A program made the translations under genes and the position numbers. A stretch of 64,000 bases of DNA from Catenulispora pinistramenti (lineage in GTDB: Bacteria > Actinomycetota > Actinomycetes > Streptomycetales > Catenulisporaceae), in contig NZ_JAAFYZ010000015.1 in NCBI RefSeq assembly GCF_018274385.1, forward strand, positions 20,366-84,365. Reading direction: 5' to 3'. Below, piece by piece: positions 16,936 through 24,857 of the stretch. Every line of letters begins with the position of its first letter. Position 1 is the stretch's first letter. The notes beneath the pieces were generated by a model. That model was not told where the DNA came from. It was given only the letters and a program-made list of their open reading frames with translations, and ran no database searches.

Positions 16936-18207
16936 CTAACTCAGCGACCAAAAGCGTTCGAGTGGAAGAACGTGCAGGCGGTCCTCGTAGGTGTACGACC
17001 GCTGGCCGAGATTGACGACCGCCCCGCCGACGAAGGCGCTGCCGAGCCTGTCCCGTAGCAGCCGCAGTCCAGCGAAGTCGCTTCCGGTCACGGTGCCGGA
17101 CGCCTTGACTTCGATTGCGGCCACGGAGCCTGCGGCGGTCTCGATGACAAGGTCGACTTCCTGGTGGTCACGCGTGCGGAAATGGGAGAACGCGACCTCC
17201 TGCTCCGCCCACCCTGCTTGCTTCATCAGTTCGTTCACAGCGAATGTCTCAACGAGGTGGCCGAACTGGGTCAGGGCCGCGGGCAGCCGACTCGACAGCT
17301 TCTGCGAGGTGAGGCCGATGAGATGAGCGGCGAGTCCCGTGTCTACGACATGGGCCTTCGCGCTGCGGATCGCGCGGTTCGCGGCTGAGCGAGTGAACGG
17401 TTCTAGGCGGTGGATGAGGAAGACAGCCTCCAAGAGCCCCAGGTAGTCCTTGACTGTCGTGGCATCCAGCCCCACGGCATCGGCGATGTTCGCGACGTTG
17501 ATCACTTGTCCGGTTTGGTCGGCGAGCCTGCGCAGAATCTGAGGAAGTACCTGGCGTTGGCGGACCTTGCGGATCTCCAGGACGTCCCGCTCGATGACCA
17601 GCGTCACGAAATCACGGAACCAGCGGTCGCGAGAGCGTCCAGGGTCGCGGGCCAGTGCGAGCGGGAATCCGCCGGCGAGAATGACCTGCTCGTAGTCACT
17701 GCGCGTGGTTGTGGCGGGATCGCTGACGACGAGCGAGGCGGGATCGTTGATCAGGGCGTCGAGGGCGGTTTCCCTGACTCCTGTGATCTCGCCTTGGGAC
17801 AGCGGCCACATGGTGACGACATGGGCTCGGCCGGTCAGCGACTGACCCGTGGCGGGGAGGGATCCGTACCGGGTGGATCCGGTCAGTATGAACCGTCCCG
17901 CGCGCAGGTCTTTGTTCAGCTCGGCCTTGATGGCGTCGAGAAGCTGCGGGACGTGCTGGAACTCGTCGATGCAGACCGGGGCCGGTCGGTCGGCCGCGAC
18001 GAACAACTCCGGATCCGCGGCGACAGCCCGCCTGGTCGGGAGATCGTCGAGATCCAGGATCTGCACCCCTTCGGCTTCGGCGCAGGCGGCCAGGAGCGTG
18101 CTCTTGCCGACGGTGCGTGCCCCGGTCAGAACCACCACCGGTTCGTCGGCAAGCAATTCCGCAAGGACGGGCTGAAGCTGCCGGGCGATCAGTCGCTGCT
18201 CGGCCAC
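16936..18207 (-). CDS. AAA-family ATPase with DUF4143 domain
   Basis: 423 residues from GTG 18207, preceded by GAGGAG. An upstream GTG at 18261 would add 18 residues but lacks a ribosome site. Walker A is GARTVGKST (residues 29-37) and Walker B is PVCIDEFQHVP. The C-terminal half is the DUF4143 region, with restriction-endonuclease-like features (HFRTRDHQEVDLVIE, IEVKASGTV). This architecture is common in accessory islands and its biological role is unknown. The canonical GARQVGKTT is here GARTVGKST. It heads the minus-strand operon of module A. Confidence 0.9.
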   Translation of the reverse strand: MAEQRLIARQLQPVLAELLADEPVVVLTGARTVGKSTLLAACAEAEGVQILDLDDLPTRRAVAADPELFVAADRPAPVCIDEFQHVPQLLDAIKAELNKDLRAGRFILTGSTRYGSLPATGQSLTGRAHVVTMWPLSQGEITGVRETALDALINDPASLVVSDPATTTRSDYEQVILAGGFPLALARDPGRSRDRWFRDFVTLVIERDVLEIRKVRQRQVLPQILRRLADQTGQVINVANIADAVGLDATTVKDYLGLLEAVFLIHRLEPFTRSAANRAIRSAKAHVVDTGLAAHLIGLTSQKLSSRLPAALTQFGHLVETFAVNELMKQAGWAEQEVAFSHFRTRDHQEVDLVIETAAGSVAAIEVKASGTVTGSDFAGLRLLRDRLGSAFVGGAVVNLGQRSYTYEDRLHVLPLERFWSLS

Positions 18208-18447
18208 GGTGCTCCTCGGATCGGTGATCTGCGGGTCCCAAGCTAGCACTTTCGCGGCCACTGAATCCCAGAACTACCGAAACAAATTTCCCAGAATTGT
18301 CGGACGTCCGATCTTCCGAACTGTCGCGACCGTGCCAGGGGTCGGCTGCTGCTCGGCACGTCATGGCCCAGGAGTCGGCAGGTCGCCGTCGGTCGGAGGC
18401 GCGACAGAATCGTGTCCCGTCTGGCTCGCATGCGGGAGGCTGGGACC
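18208..18447. other. Module A right end: promoter region and yyaL upstream copy
   Basis: The left half should hold the promoter of the DUF4143 gene. From about 18356 the sequence (CACGTCATGGCCCAGGAGTC) is similar to DNA about 95 bp upstream of yyaL fragment 1 (15406) and of the full yyaL gene (20529), so the yyaL copy includes its own promoter region. Confidence 0.55.
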
Positions 18448-18618
18448 GTGAACCGACTGGCTACCGCGACCTCGCCTTATCTGCTCCAGCACGCCGATAA
18501 CCCAGTCGATTGGTGACCATGGGGCGAAGAGGTGTTCGAGGAGGCGCGGCGCAGAGATGTGCCGATTCTGCTGTCCATCGGGTACGCCGCGTGCCACTGG
18601 TGCCACCTGATGCGTTAA
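18448..18618 (+). pseudogene. yyaL 5' fragment 2, with internal stop
   Basis: Same length as fragment 1 (171 bases from GTG to TAA) and the same ending pattern, CHWCHLMR then stop. Codon 23, which should be His or Tyr after NPVDW, is TGA (18514-18516), so this copy is dead. Many synonymous positions differ from both fragment 1 and the full gene. It lies between modules A and B. Its loss of function is expected if the next insertion displaced it from the gene body. Confidence 0.85.
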
Positions 18619-18627
18619 GTGGACTAG
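18586..18627 (+). other. Candidate attachment core and left terminus, copy 2
   Basis: Core at 18586-18605, followed by CCTGATGCGTTAAGTGGACT (18606 onward). Aligned with copy 1, GATGCG-TAAGT-ACTAGT is shared at identical spacing, and the following sequence diverges completely. Confidence 0.6.
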
Positions 18628-18677
18628 TTGGTTCGGTGGAGAACCGCTTGGTAGGTCGATTCTCGGCCGTGTTGTCG

Positions 18678-19814
18678 TCAGTGGGAATATGGATCGGACA
18701 GGGTCATAGGCGTGCGAGCAATGCGAAGCGTTTGTTCGGGGAACCGTGTGCCGGCCGTGTAGTAGCGGGCGCGTGTGCGACCGACGGGTTCGAGTACTTC
18801 AGCTGTTACCAGATCTCGTAGATCACGTTGGGCCTGCTGCGTGCTGAGATTTTCGGCGTGCTCATAGCGGGAACGACGGACTCGGCCGGCCATCGCCACG
18901 TCATGGAGGGCGGACACAATCCGATCGTCGCGGCCCGTGCCCGCTGCGAAGTCCGACAACTCGGTCCACACTCGCCCTGAACGGTCGAGCCGGCCTTGTA
19001 CCGTTTGAGCTTGCTGGTGGTAAGCCGTGAGGTTGAAGCGAAGCCAGCTGGAGACGTCCTGATCCGGAAGGTACTCGGCACCACGGCGTGCAAGCTCGCG
19101 GTAGTACTCCCAGGTATTGCCAGGTCGTCCCAACCACGCCTCGATGGACGAGAATTCGGGGGCGAGAACGCCTTCGCGTGCGATCATCAGTGTCTGCAGT
19201 GACCGTGACATGCGCCCGTTGCCATCGGCCCAGGGATGGATCGAAACCAGGTCCAGGTGTGCCATCGCCGCCCGTACAAGGGGATGGCTGTGGTCGTCCC
19301 CGTTCAGCCAATCGACGAGTTCATACATGAGACCGGGGATATCCGCCGCGTCCGGAGCTGTATAGGCGGCGATGCTGGGGTCGCGGGCATCAGTGACGTA
19401 GACGGGTCCGCGACGCCACTGCCCGGCTGGCTTCCGATTGCTGTGTCGGTGGCCTTGCAGCATCCAGTGCAGCCCGTTGAGGAGGCCCTTGCTGTAGCTG
19501 AAGTCGCCCGAATCATGCAGAGCTTGGACGTACGTCATCATCTGTTGGTAAGCGAGTGTCTCCTGGCGGTCGTCTTCGGAGACGTCAACGTCACGCTCGC
19601 CGTCGAGCAGGTCTTCGACGTCGACTGTGGAGACTTTGAAGCCTTCGATGGAGTTCGACGCCGCCACTGCGTCAGCCGTGAGGAACTTCCGCAGTCCTGC
19701 TGTCCACCTCGAGGGCGAGGAGGCTACTTGGTGCTTCAATCTGTCCCGGGCACGGTCGATCTCGCCGAGTACACGCTGGTCATCGGCGTCGAGCTTGGGT
19801 GTCGGGTACAGCAT
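18678..19814 (-). CDS. Fic-family AMP-transferase-like protein, self-inhibited class with C-terminal winged helix
   Basis: 378 residues. The catalytic loop is HPWADGNGR (His193), matching HPFxxGNGR. An N-terminal inhibitory motif of the class II type (S/T-x-x-x-E-G) is visible as SNSIEG with Glu57. Fic proteins transfer AMP or related groups to target proteins, and this class is held inactive by its own alpha-helix. The C-terminal part (STQQAQRDLRDLVTAEVLEPVGR) looks like a winged helix, so DNA binding and autoregulation are plausible. A perfect palindrome overlaps its promoter. It has no separate antitoxin gene, as expected for class II. Cargo of module B. Confidence 0.92.
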   Translation of the reverse strand: MLYPTPKLDADDQRVLGEIDRARDRLKHQVASSPSRWTAGLRKFLTADAVAASNSIEGFKVSTVDVEDLLDGERDVDVSEDDRQETLAYQQMMTYVQALHDSGDFSYSKGLLNGLHWMLQGHRHSNRKPAGQWRRGPVYVTDARDPSIAAYTAPDAADIPGLMYELVDWLNGDDHSHPLVRAAMAHLDLVSIHPWADGNGRMSRSLQTLMIAREGVLAPEFSSIEAWLGRPGNTWEYYRELARRGAEYLPDQDVSSWLRFNLTAYHQQAQTVQGRLDRSGRVWTELSDFAAGTGRDDRIVSALHDVAMAGRVRRSRYEHAENLSTQQAQRDLRDLVTAEVLEPVGRTRARYYTAGTRFPEQTLRIARTPMTLSDPYSH

Positions 19815-19820
19815 GCATCA

Positions 19821-19852
19821 ATGATAGTTTGACGCAATCATTGCGTCAAACT
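19821..19852 (-). promoter_or_regulatory. fic promoter (leaderless) overlapped by a perfect palindrome
   Basis: On the minus strand TTGACG (19849-19844), a 17-base spacer and TATCAT (19826-19821) form a near-consensus promoter. The expected start of transcription falls on or next to the A of the fic ATG (19814), so the mRNA would be leaderless. Two 12-base arms (19826-19837 and 19841-19852, AGTTTGACGCAA and its complement, 3-base centre) cover the -35 element and spacer. This is a strong operator candidate, possibly for Fic's own winged helix. Confidence 0.75.
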
Positions 19853-19922
19853 AGGCTCGATTCCAGAACCTGCGAGGACTCGGGATGCCGGGATGGCCGT
19901 AGTCGGCCGGCGGAGTGGCCGC

Positions 19923-20315
19923 CTAGACGAGATCTCCGAGGCGCTGGCCGGTACGTTCGAGCACCCATTCTCGTGGCCCACTTGCCTCACGGCCGACGTA
20001 CGCCTTCAAGGCCGGCGAAGGTTCCGCGAACCTGCGCCCGTCATCGATCTGTAGGCACCCGTCATCGGTGACCTCGGCGTAGAACGTTCGCTTCTTGCGA
20101 GGCTGGTGGTGGACCAACCGGTCTCCAGGGCGTAGTGCTCCTGACTTCAGCAGGGGAAGGAGAACGCCCGGTTTTGCCGGAGCCGTCGGTGTCGGGGGCC
20201 GGCTCAGAAGCACTCGCCGCAGCACGTCGTTGGGGTCGCGATCAGTGAACGGGATCGCGAGTGCCTGCAGGCTTGCCCAGACCTCATCGTCGATCTCGAT
20301 CTTCCTTCGAGCCAT
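19923..20315 (-). CDS. Small RHH (SeqA-N-like) plus RAMA-like modified-DNA reader protein
   Basis: 130 residues from ATG 20315, with AAGGAAGG upstream; an upstream frame extension lacks a ribosome site. Residues 1-40 (KIEIDDEVWASLQALAIPF and PNDVLRRVLL) resemble the ribbon-helix-helix N-terminal domain of SeqA. Residues about 52-130 (LLKSGALRPGDRLVHH, YAEVTDDGCLQIDDGRRF, EPSPALKAYVG) resemble the RAMA domain that reads modified DNA in restriction-type systems. Both assignments are by eye. There is no nuclease domain. It lies upstream of fic on the same strand with a 108-base gap and a separate fic promoter. Confidence 0.7.
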   Translation of the reverse strand: MARRKIEIDDEVWASLQALAIPFTDRDPNDVLRRVLLSRPPTPTAPAKPGVLLPLLKSGALRPGDRLVHHQPRKKRTFYAEVTDDGCLQIDDGRRFAEPSPALKAYVGREASGPREWVLERTGQRLGDLV

Positions 20316-20620
20316 GCTCAGCGCCTTCCTTGGTTCCTCTACCCTTTGAAGGTTAACGATGGCAAGCTTGCAAGGGTACGTCAAGGCTCACGCGATTCGC
20401 TGACGAGGGGTGAATGGTCGTCTGCGATGGATCGGCTCAAGGCGGTCGAAGCGTTGGCGCTAGCTAGTCCTCGTCACACGCGGGTGGCGGGGCATCGAGC
20501 GAAGCCCGCGACGAGCGCCCGTCTTGCCCACGCCATGGCCGCGGAAAGTGCGAAACGGCTCGGTGTCTTCATGTGTCGAAGGCCAGGGTGGTGTTGAAGG
20601 GTCATGCGAGGATTGACCTC
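20316..20620. other. Module B right end and yyaL upstream region
   Basis: This holds the start region of the RHH-RAMA gene and, from about 20529, the upstream segment related to those before yyaL fragments 1 and 2 (CACGCCATGGCC at -92). The immediate leader, GCGAGGATTGACCTC, differs from the other two copies. No convincing gene is seen. Confidence 0.5.
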
Positions 20621-22759
20621 ATGAACCGGCTCGCGAACGCCACTTCCCCCTACCTCCTCCAGCACGCCGACAACCCCGTCGACTGGTACCAATGGGGCGA
20701 TGAGGCGTTCGCCGAGGCGCGGCGCCGGGATGTTCCACTCCTCATCTCCATCGGCTACGCCGCGTGCCACTGGTGCCATGTGATGGCGCACGAGAGCTTC
20801 GAGGATGAGGCGATCGCGGCGTTGATGAATGAGAAGTACGTGTGTGTGAAGGTGGATCGGGAGGAGCGGCCTGATGTGGATGCCGTCTATATGGCGGCTA
20901 CGCAGGCGATGACGGGGGGTGGGGGGTGGCCGATGACGGTGTTCGCCACGCCGGAGGGGAAGCCTTTTCAGGCCGGCACGTACTATCCGCCGGTGGCTCG
21001 GCATGGGTTGCCTTCGTTCCGGCAGTTGTTGGTGGCCGTGGATCGTGCCTGGGGTGATATCCGGGACGATGTGGTGCGGGCCGGGGATGGGCTGGTTGCG
21101 GAGTTGGCGCACAATGCGCGGATCGTGGCTGGGGCGGATGGGGTGCCGGATGCCGGGGTGTTGGGTGGTGCGGTTGGGGTTTTGTTGCGGGAGTTCGATG
21201 CCGAGCGGGGCGGGTTCGGGGGTGCGCCGAAGTTTCCGCCGTCGATGACGTTGGAGCAGTTGCTGCGGCATCATGCGCGGACCGGGGATGTGGACGCGCT
21301 CGCGATGGTGTTGCGGACGTGTGAGGCGATGGCGCGGGGCGGCATCTACGACCAGCTCGGCGGGGGGTTCGCGCGCTACTCCGTGGACAATGCGTGGGTG
21401 GTGCCGCACTTCGAGAAGATGCTGTATGACAATGCCCTGCTTCTCCGCGCCTACCTGCATCTGCGTCGGGCGACCGGTGACGCGGTGGCGTTGCGTGTCG
21501 TCGGCCAGACCGCCGACTGGATGCTGCGGGAGCTGTGGCTGGGAGGCGCGGGCGGTGGGTTCGCCTCCTCGCTCGACGCCGACACGGACGGGGTCGAGGG
21601 CAAGTTCTACGCCTGGGACGCCGATCAGTTGGTCGATGTCCTCGGTGAGGAGGACGGGGCCTGGGCCGCGGAAGTCTTCAATGTGACGGCCGAGGGCACC
21701 TTCGAGCACGGCCTGTCCGTCCTGCAACTGTTGCAGGAGCCTGATGATGTGGGCCGGTTTGAGCGCGTGCGCGGTCGGCTGTTCGAGGCGCGCCGCGACC
21801 AGCGCACGGCGCCGGGCCGGGACGACAAGGTCGTGGCGGCGTGGAACGGGCTCGCGGTGGCGGCGTTGGCCGAGGCCGGGGCGTTGACCGGGCGGCCGGA
21901 GTTGGTGGCGGCGGCGCGACAGACTGCTGAGATGCTGGAGCGCGTCCACTGGGACGACAAGGCGGGACGGCTGACGCGCACCTCGCGCGACGGCGTTGCG
22001 GGCAGCCAGAATCCGGGCGTGCTGGAGGACTACGCCAACGTCGCCGAGGGCCTTCTCGCGCTGTACGGGGTGACCGGCGAGCCGCGCTGGTTCGCGTTCG
22101 CGGGCCGGTTGTTGGACGTCGTCCTCGACGAGTTCCGCGATGAATCAGGCCTCTTCTATGACACCGCCGCCGATGCCGAGGCCCTGATCTTCCGGCCGGC
22201 GGATCCGACCGACAACGCCTCGCCCGCCGGTACCTCCGCCGCGGCCGGTGCCCTGCTGACCTACGCCGCGCTTACCGGTTCGGGACGCCATCGCGAGGCC
22301 GCGGAGCAGGCGCTGCGCTTCACCGGTGCGCTGGCCGAGAAGGCGCCGAGGTTCGCGGGCTGGGGGCTGGCGGTCGCCGAGGCCGTGGCGGACGGGCCGC
22401 GTGAGGTGGCGATCGTGGGCGAGTGGGGTGCGGGGACGTCGGGGACGTCAAACGGCGCTGGGACGGACAAGGGCGAGAGGACAGCTCAGGGCGACGGCAC
22501 CGACGCAGCCGGCAGCGCCGACGAATCCCCCAGCAGCCAGGCCTTCCGCGCCCTGCACCAGATCGTCTTCGCCAGCAACGCCCCGGGCCTGGTCATCGCG
22601 GTGACCCCGCCGGTCGGGACGGCGGCCGGCGAAAGCCTCCCGGAACTGCTCAGCGGCCGGCCCACCATCAACGGTGAACCGGCCGCGTACGTCTGCCGTG
22701 GCTTCGTATGTCAGACCCCGACGACAGTCCTCTCAGAGCTGGCGGTACAGCTGCGCTAG
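20621..22759 (+). CDS. yyaL: Thioredoxin-domain protein YyaL (DUF255 / SPATA20-like), full length
   Basis: 712 residues from ATG 20621 with GAGGA upstream. The N-terminal thioredoxin-like domain holds CHWCH (Cys49, Cys52) followed by [10 protein letters not shown]. The rest is an (alpha/alpha)6-barrel of the N-acylglucosamine 2-epimerase type ([36 protein letters not shown]). The role of this conserved family is unknown. A Gly/Ser/Thr-rich linker sits near residues 605-650. The gene's first about 53 codons and promoter are the third copy in the array. Its stop overlaps the convergent neighbour by 4 bp within a palindromic CTAG. Confidence 0.9.
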   Translation: MNRLANATSPYLLQHADNPVDWYQWGDEAFAEARRRDVPLLISIGYAACHWCHVMAHESFEDEAIAALMNEKYVCVKVDREERPDVDAVYMAATQAMTGGGGWPMTVFATPEGKPFQAGTYYPPVARHGLPSFRQLLVAVDRAWGDIRDDVVRAGDGLVAELAHNARIVAGADGVPDAGVLGGAVGVLLREFDAERGGFGGAPKFPPSMTLEQLLRHHARTGDVDALAMVLRTCEAMARGGIYDQLGGGFARYSVDNAWVVPHFEKMLYDNALLLRAYLHLRRATGDAVALRVVGQTADWMLRELWLGGAGGGFASSLDADTDGVEGKFYAWDADQLVDVLGEEDGAWAAEVFNVTAEGTFEHGLSVLQLLQEPDDVGRFERVRGRLFEARRDQRTAPGRDDKVVAAWNGLAVAALAEAGALTGRPELVAAARQTAEMLERVHWDDKAGRLTRTSRDGVAGSQNPGVLEDYANVAEGLLALYGVTGEPRWFAFAGRLLDVVLDEFRDESGLFYDTAADAEALIFRPADPTDNASPAGTSAAAGALLTYAALTGSGRHREAAEQALRFTGALAEKAPRFAGWGLAVAEAVADGPREVAIVGEWGAGTSGTSNGAGTDKGERTAQGDGTDAAGSADESPSSQAFRALHQIVFASNAPGLVIAVTPPVGTAAGESLPELLSGRPTINGEPAAYVCRGFVCQTPTTVLSELAVQLR

Positions 22760-23682
22760 TTCTTGCCGGAGCTGGAGGCTGGGTGACCAGCCTTCTGCTG
22801 CGAATCACTCCCCTTGCCCGCGCTGGGCACATGCAGCGCCGGCGAAGGGGGCACCGACGCGATCGCCTTGTTCCACACCGGCGACTGCACGACCTTCGTC
22901 GTCTGATCCACCGTCAGCGGCAGCGCCGAGGCGGTGGTGCCGCCCTTCTCCTGGGCCTGGTTGAGGACCTGGAAGTCGACCATGATGCCGTCGGTGCGGT
23001 ACCAGGAGACTTCGATCCGCTTCGAGGTCGGGTCGCCGTTTCCCGCCGGCCACTCGGGCCCGTTGAATATCTCCAGGTGCGAGCCGTCGGGCAGGTTCTG
23101 TACGGAGAAGTACGGCGGCAGCGAGCCGTTCGGGTCCTGCCAGGGCTCGCGGTTGACGACCAGCGAGACGCTGCCGACCCCGGCCGGGTAGCTGACCCGC
23201 AGGGTGGCGAAGGGCCCGCCGGCATCGCCCGTCCCGGCCTTGTACAGCACTTTCTCGTCGCTGAAGTGGTACGGCTGCAACGTCTGCTCCAGCCACGTCA
23301 CCATGTCGTCGCCGCTCACCGGCGGCGCGGCCGGGGTGGTCGGGGTGGTTGGGGTGCCCGGGCTGCTCGGGTCGCCCGGCGCGCCAGCCGCGGGGGACGT
23401 CGGCGCGGCGAGCGCGCCGTCGTCTGAGGAACTGTGCGACAAGGCGGCCGATCCGGCCGAGACGCTCGTCCCCGAACCGCCGTCGCCGCCGTGGCCGGGG
23501 ACGATCATCGCCACCGCGCCGAACACCGCGGCCACGCCGAGCGTCGCGCCGGAGATCTGGGAGATGCGGCGGGTGCGGCGCTTGCGCACCCCCCGCTCGA
23601 TACCGCCGGCGGTCAGCTCGCCGACGTTGGGGTGCAGGTCCTGCATCGCGGTGCGCATGACACCGGCCAAGTCTTCAGGCAT
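22756..23682 (-). CDS. Single-pass membrane protein, probable partner of the SigE-type sigma factor
   Basis: 308 residues from ATG 23682, preceded by AAGGAAG. A cytoplasmic N-terminus of about 45 residues ([20 protein letters not shown], basic KRRTRR) leads into one membrane helix ([16 protein letters not shown]). A Ser/Thr/Pro linker and an outer domain of about 190 residues follow. This layout, directly downstream of an ECF sigma gene (40-base gap), suits an anti-sigma-like regulator. No zinc-binding anti-sigma motif is present, so the role is inferred from position only. Confidence 0.7.
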   Translation of the reverse strand: MPEDLAGVMRTAMQDLHPNVGELTAGGIERGVRKRRTRRISQISGATLGVAAVFGAVAMIVPGHGGDGGSGTSVSAGSAALSHSSSDDGALAAPTSPAAGAPGDPSSPGTPTTPTTPAAPPVSGDDMVTWLEQTLQPYHFSDEKVLYKAGTGDAGGPFATLRVSYPAGVGSVSLVVNREPWQDPNGSLPPYFSVQNLPDGSHLEIFNGPEWPAGNGDPTSKRIEVSWYRTDGIMVDFQVLNQAQEKGGTTASALPLTVDQTTKVVQSPVWNKAIASVPPSPALHVPSAGKGSDSQQKAGHPASSSGKN

Positions 23683-23722
23683 GTCAGCTTCCTTCTTTCT
23701 CGGAGCCACAGGGTGCTGATTC

Positions 23723-24223
23723 TCAGGTGAGGGCGAGATCCGGAAGCAGATCACCCAGCGAGCCCCGCAGCCGGGCCAGGGCCCGGTTGGTGCGGGTGCG
23801 CACCGCGCCGGAGCTGGCGCCCATGATGTGCGCCACCTCCTCGACGCTGCGGTCCTCCCAGAACCGCAGGACCAGCACGGCGCGGTCCTTGGCAGGCAGG
23901 GCCGCCAGGCCCTCCAGCAAGGTCACGCGCAGGGAGGCGTCCGCCTCGTGGAACTCGGCCTCCGGCAGCCGGGACGAGGGCAGCTCCCGGGAGCTGCGCT
24001 TGCGCCGGGCCGAGATGAACGTCCGGGTCAGCACGGTCTGCGCGTAGGCGTCCGGGTTCTCGATGCGCCGCTTGCGCCCCCACACCGCGTAGACCTTGCC
24101 CAGCGTCTCCTGGACCAGGTCCTCGGCTTGGTGCCAGTCCCCGCTCATCAGGTACGCGGTACGGAACAGGTGTGGGGTCCGCGCCGAGGCGAACTCCAGG
24201 AACTCATCGTCGTGCTTCGCCAT
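23723..24223 (-). CDS. SigE-family ECF RNA polymerase sigma factor
   Basis: 166 residues from ATG 24223; an ATG at 24253 is possible but is less typical for the family. Region 2 reads LFRTAYLMSGDWHQAEDLVQETLGKVY, and region 4 reads LPAKDRAVLVLRFWEDRSVEEVAHIMGASSGAVRTRTNRAL. It would direct RNA polymerase to a small stress or envelope regulon, possibly under control of the membrane protein encoded downstream. Confidence 0.92.
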   Translation of the reverse strand: MAKHDDEFLEFASARTPHLFRTAYLMSGDWHQAEDLVQETLGKVYAVWGRKRRIENPDAYAQTVLTRTFISARRKRSSRELPSSRLPEAEFHEADASLRVTLLEGLAALPAKDRAVLVLRFWEDRSVEEVAHIMGASSGAVRTRTNRALARLRGSLGDLLPDLALT

Positions 24224-24857
24224 GGGCCACCCCGCGCTTCCCTCGTCGAACATTCCACCCGTACCGACGCCGGGCCTGCGGTCCGTGTTACAGACACTTC
24301 AATGCGTATTTCTACGTCGCCTGACGGATCAGGCCTCTGGTGCCCCGCGCCTACATTGGAGCCCGGCGCCGGAACAGGCAGCTGGCGCCGATGAACGCGT
24401 TCAGAACGATGCCACGAGAACCACTCATGCCGTACGGAACCGGGGTGTGGCCCGGCCCGAGACGCCGCGACGAGTGGCGACGACGAGGGCGGTGCGACGC
24501 TCGAGTCGTCCAAGATCGACCCGGCATAGATAAATAGACAAATTCACAGAGAGACGGTCACGGAGAGACGGTCACTGAGAGAAACCTTCGAGAAGTCGTC
24601 GCGAGGGTCAACGGCGTCCCGTGTGTGGACGGGTGCCGGTACCCGCGCTGGCTGGTGAAAGGACTGAAGGGCTAGAAGGAACTGGAGATTGCGGTGAAGC
24701 CGCGCGTGTGGCGCGCACACTGATCGACACAGGTCTCGCAGACCTCCCTGGGGGGACCAGGGGGCAGGGCCGGGCGTTCGCTGATGGCGAACGCCCGGCC
24801 CTCAGTCGTGTCCCCGGGAACCTGTCGCAGTCGATGTAATCGTGTAATCGTGGATAC
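24224..24857. other. 634-bp gap with a possible leader peptide and three hairpins
   Basis: The left part should hold the sigma-factor promoter. A 12-14-base repeat (GAGACGGTCAC) occurs near 24551-24583. From 24694 a GTG with GGAG six bases before it opens a nine-codon frame (VKPRVWRAH) ending at 24723. It is followed by stems at 24731-24745, 24746-24762 and 24766-24802. See the separate entries. Confidence 0.5.
24694..24802 (+). promoter_or_regulatory. Candidate attenuator-like leader: short peptide and stacked hairpins
   Basis: The peptide VKPRVWRAH has a good ribosome site. After its stop come AGGTCT-CGC-AGACCT, CCCTGG-GGGGA-CCAGGG and a perfect 15-bp stem (24766-24780 with 24788-24802, 7-base loop). 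There is no U-tract, so termination is unproven. The arrangement resembles a transcription attenuator or the end of a small RNA. What it would control is unclear, because the next gene may have its own promoter. Confidence 0.35.

Larger units (their letters stand above)
15406..20778. mobile_element. Tandem array of two cargo modules inserted at the yyaL CHWC site
   Basis: Three copies of the yyaL 5' region (about 95 bp upstream plus the first about 53 codons) lie in the same orientation. All three share the identical 20-bp block GCCGCGTGCCACTGGTGCCA at 15642-15661, 18586-18605 and 20759-20778, while neighbouring synonymous sites differ. The first two copies break right after the block; only the third continues into a full gene. 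The DNA between blocks (2,944 and 2,173 bp) carries unrelated cargo genes, all on the opposite strand. The reading as two integrated modules, each bringing a replacement 5' end, is inference. No integrase or transposase gene is present. Confidence 0.65.

Noticed and set aside
15675..20620. Integrase, transposase or IS ends within the yyaL array
   Set aside because: All reading frames were examined. None shows tyrosine or serine recombinase, DDE or HUH motifs, and no terminal inverted repeats were found at the cores.
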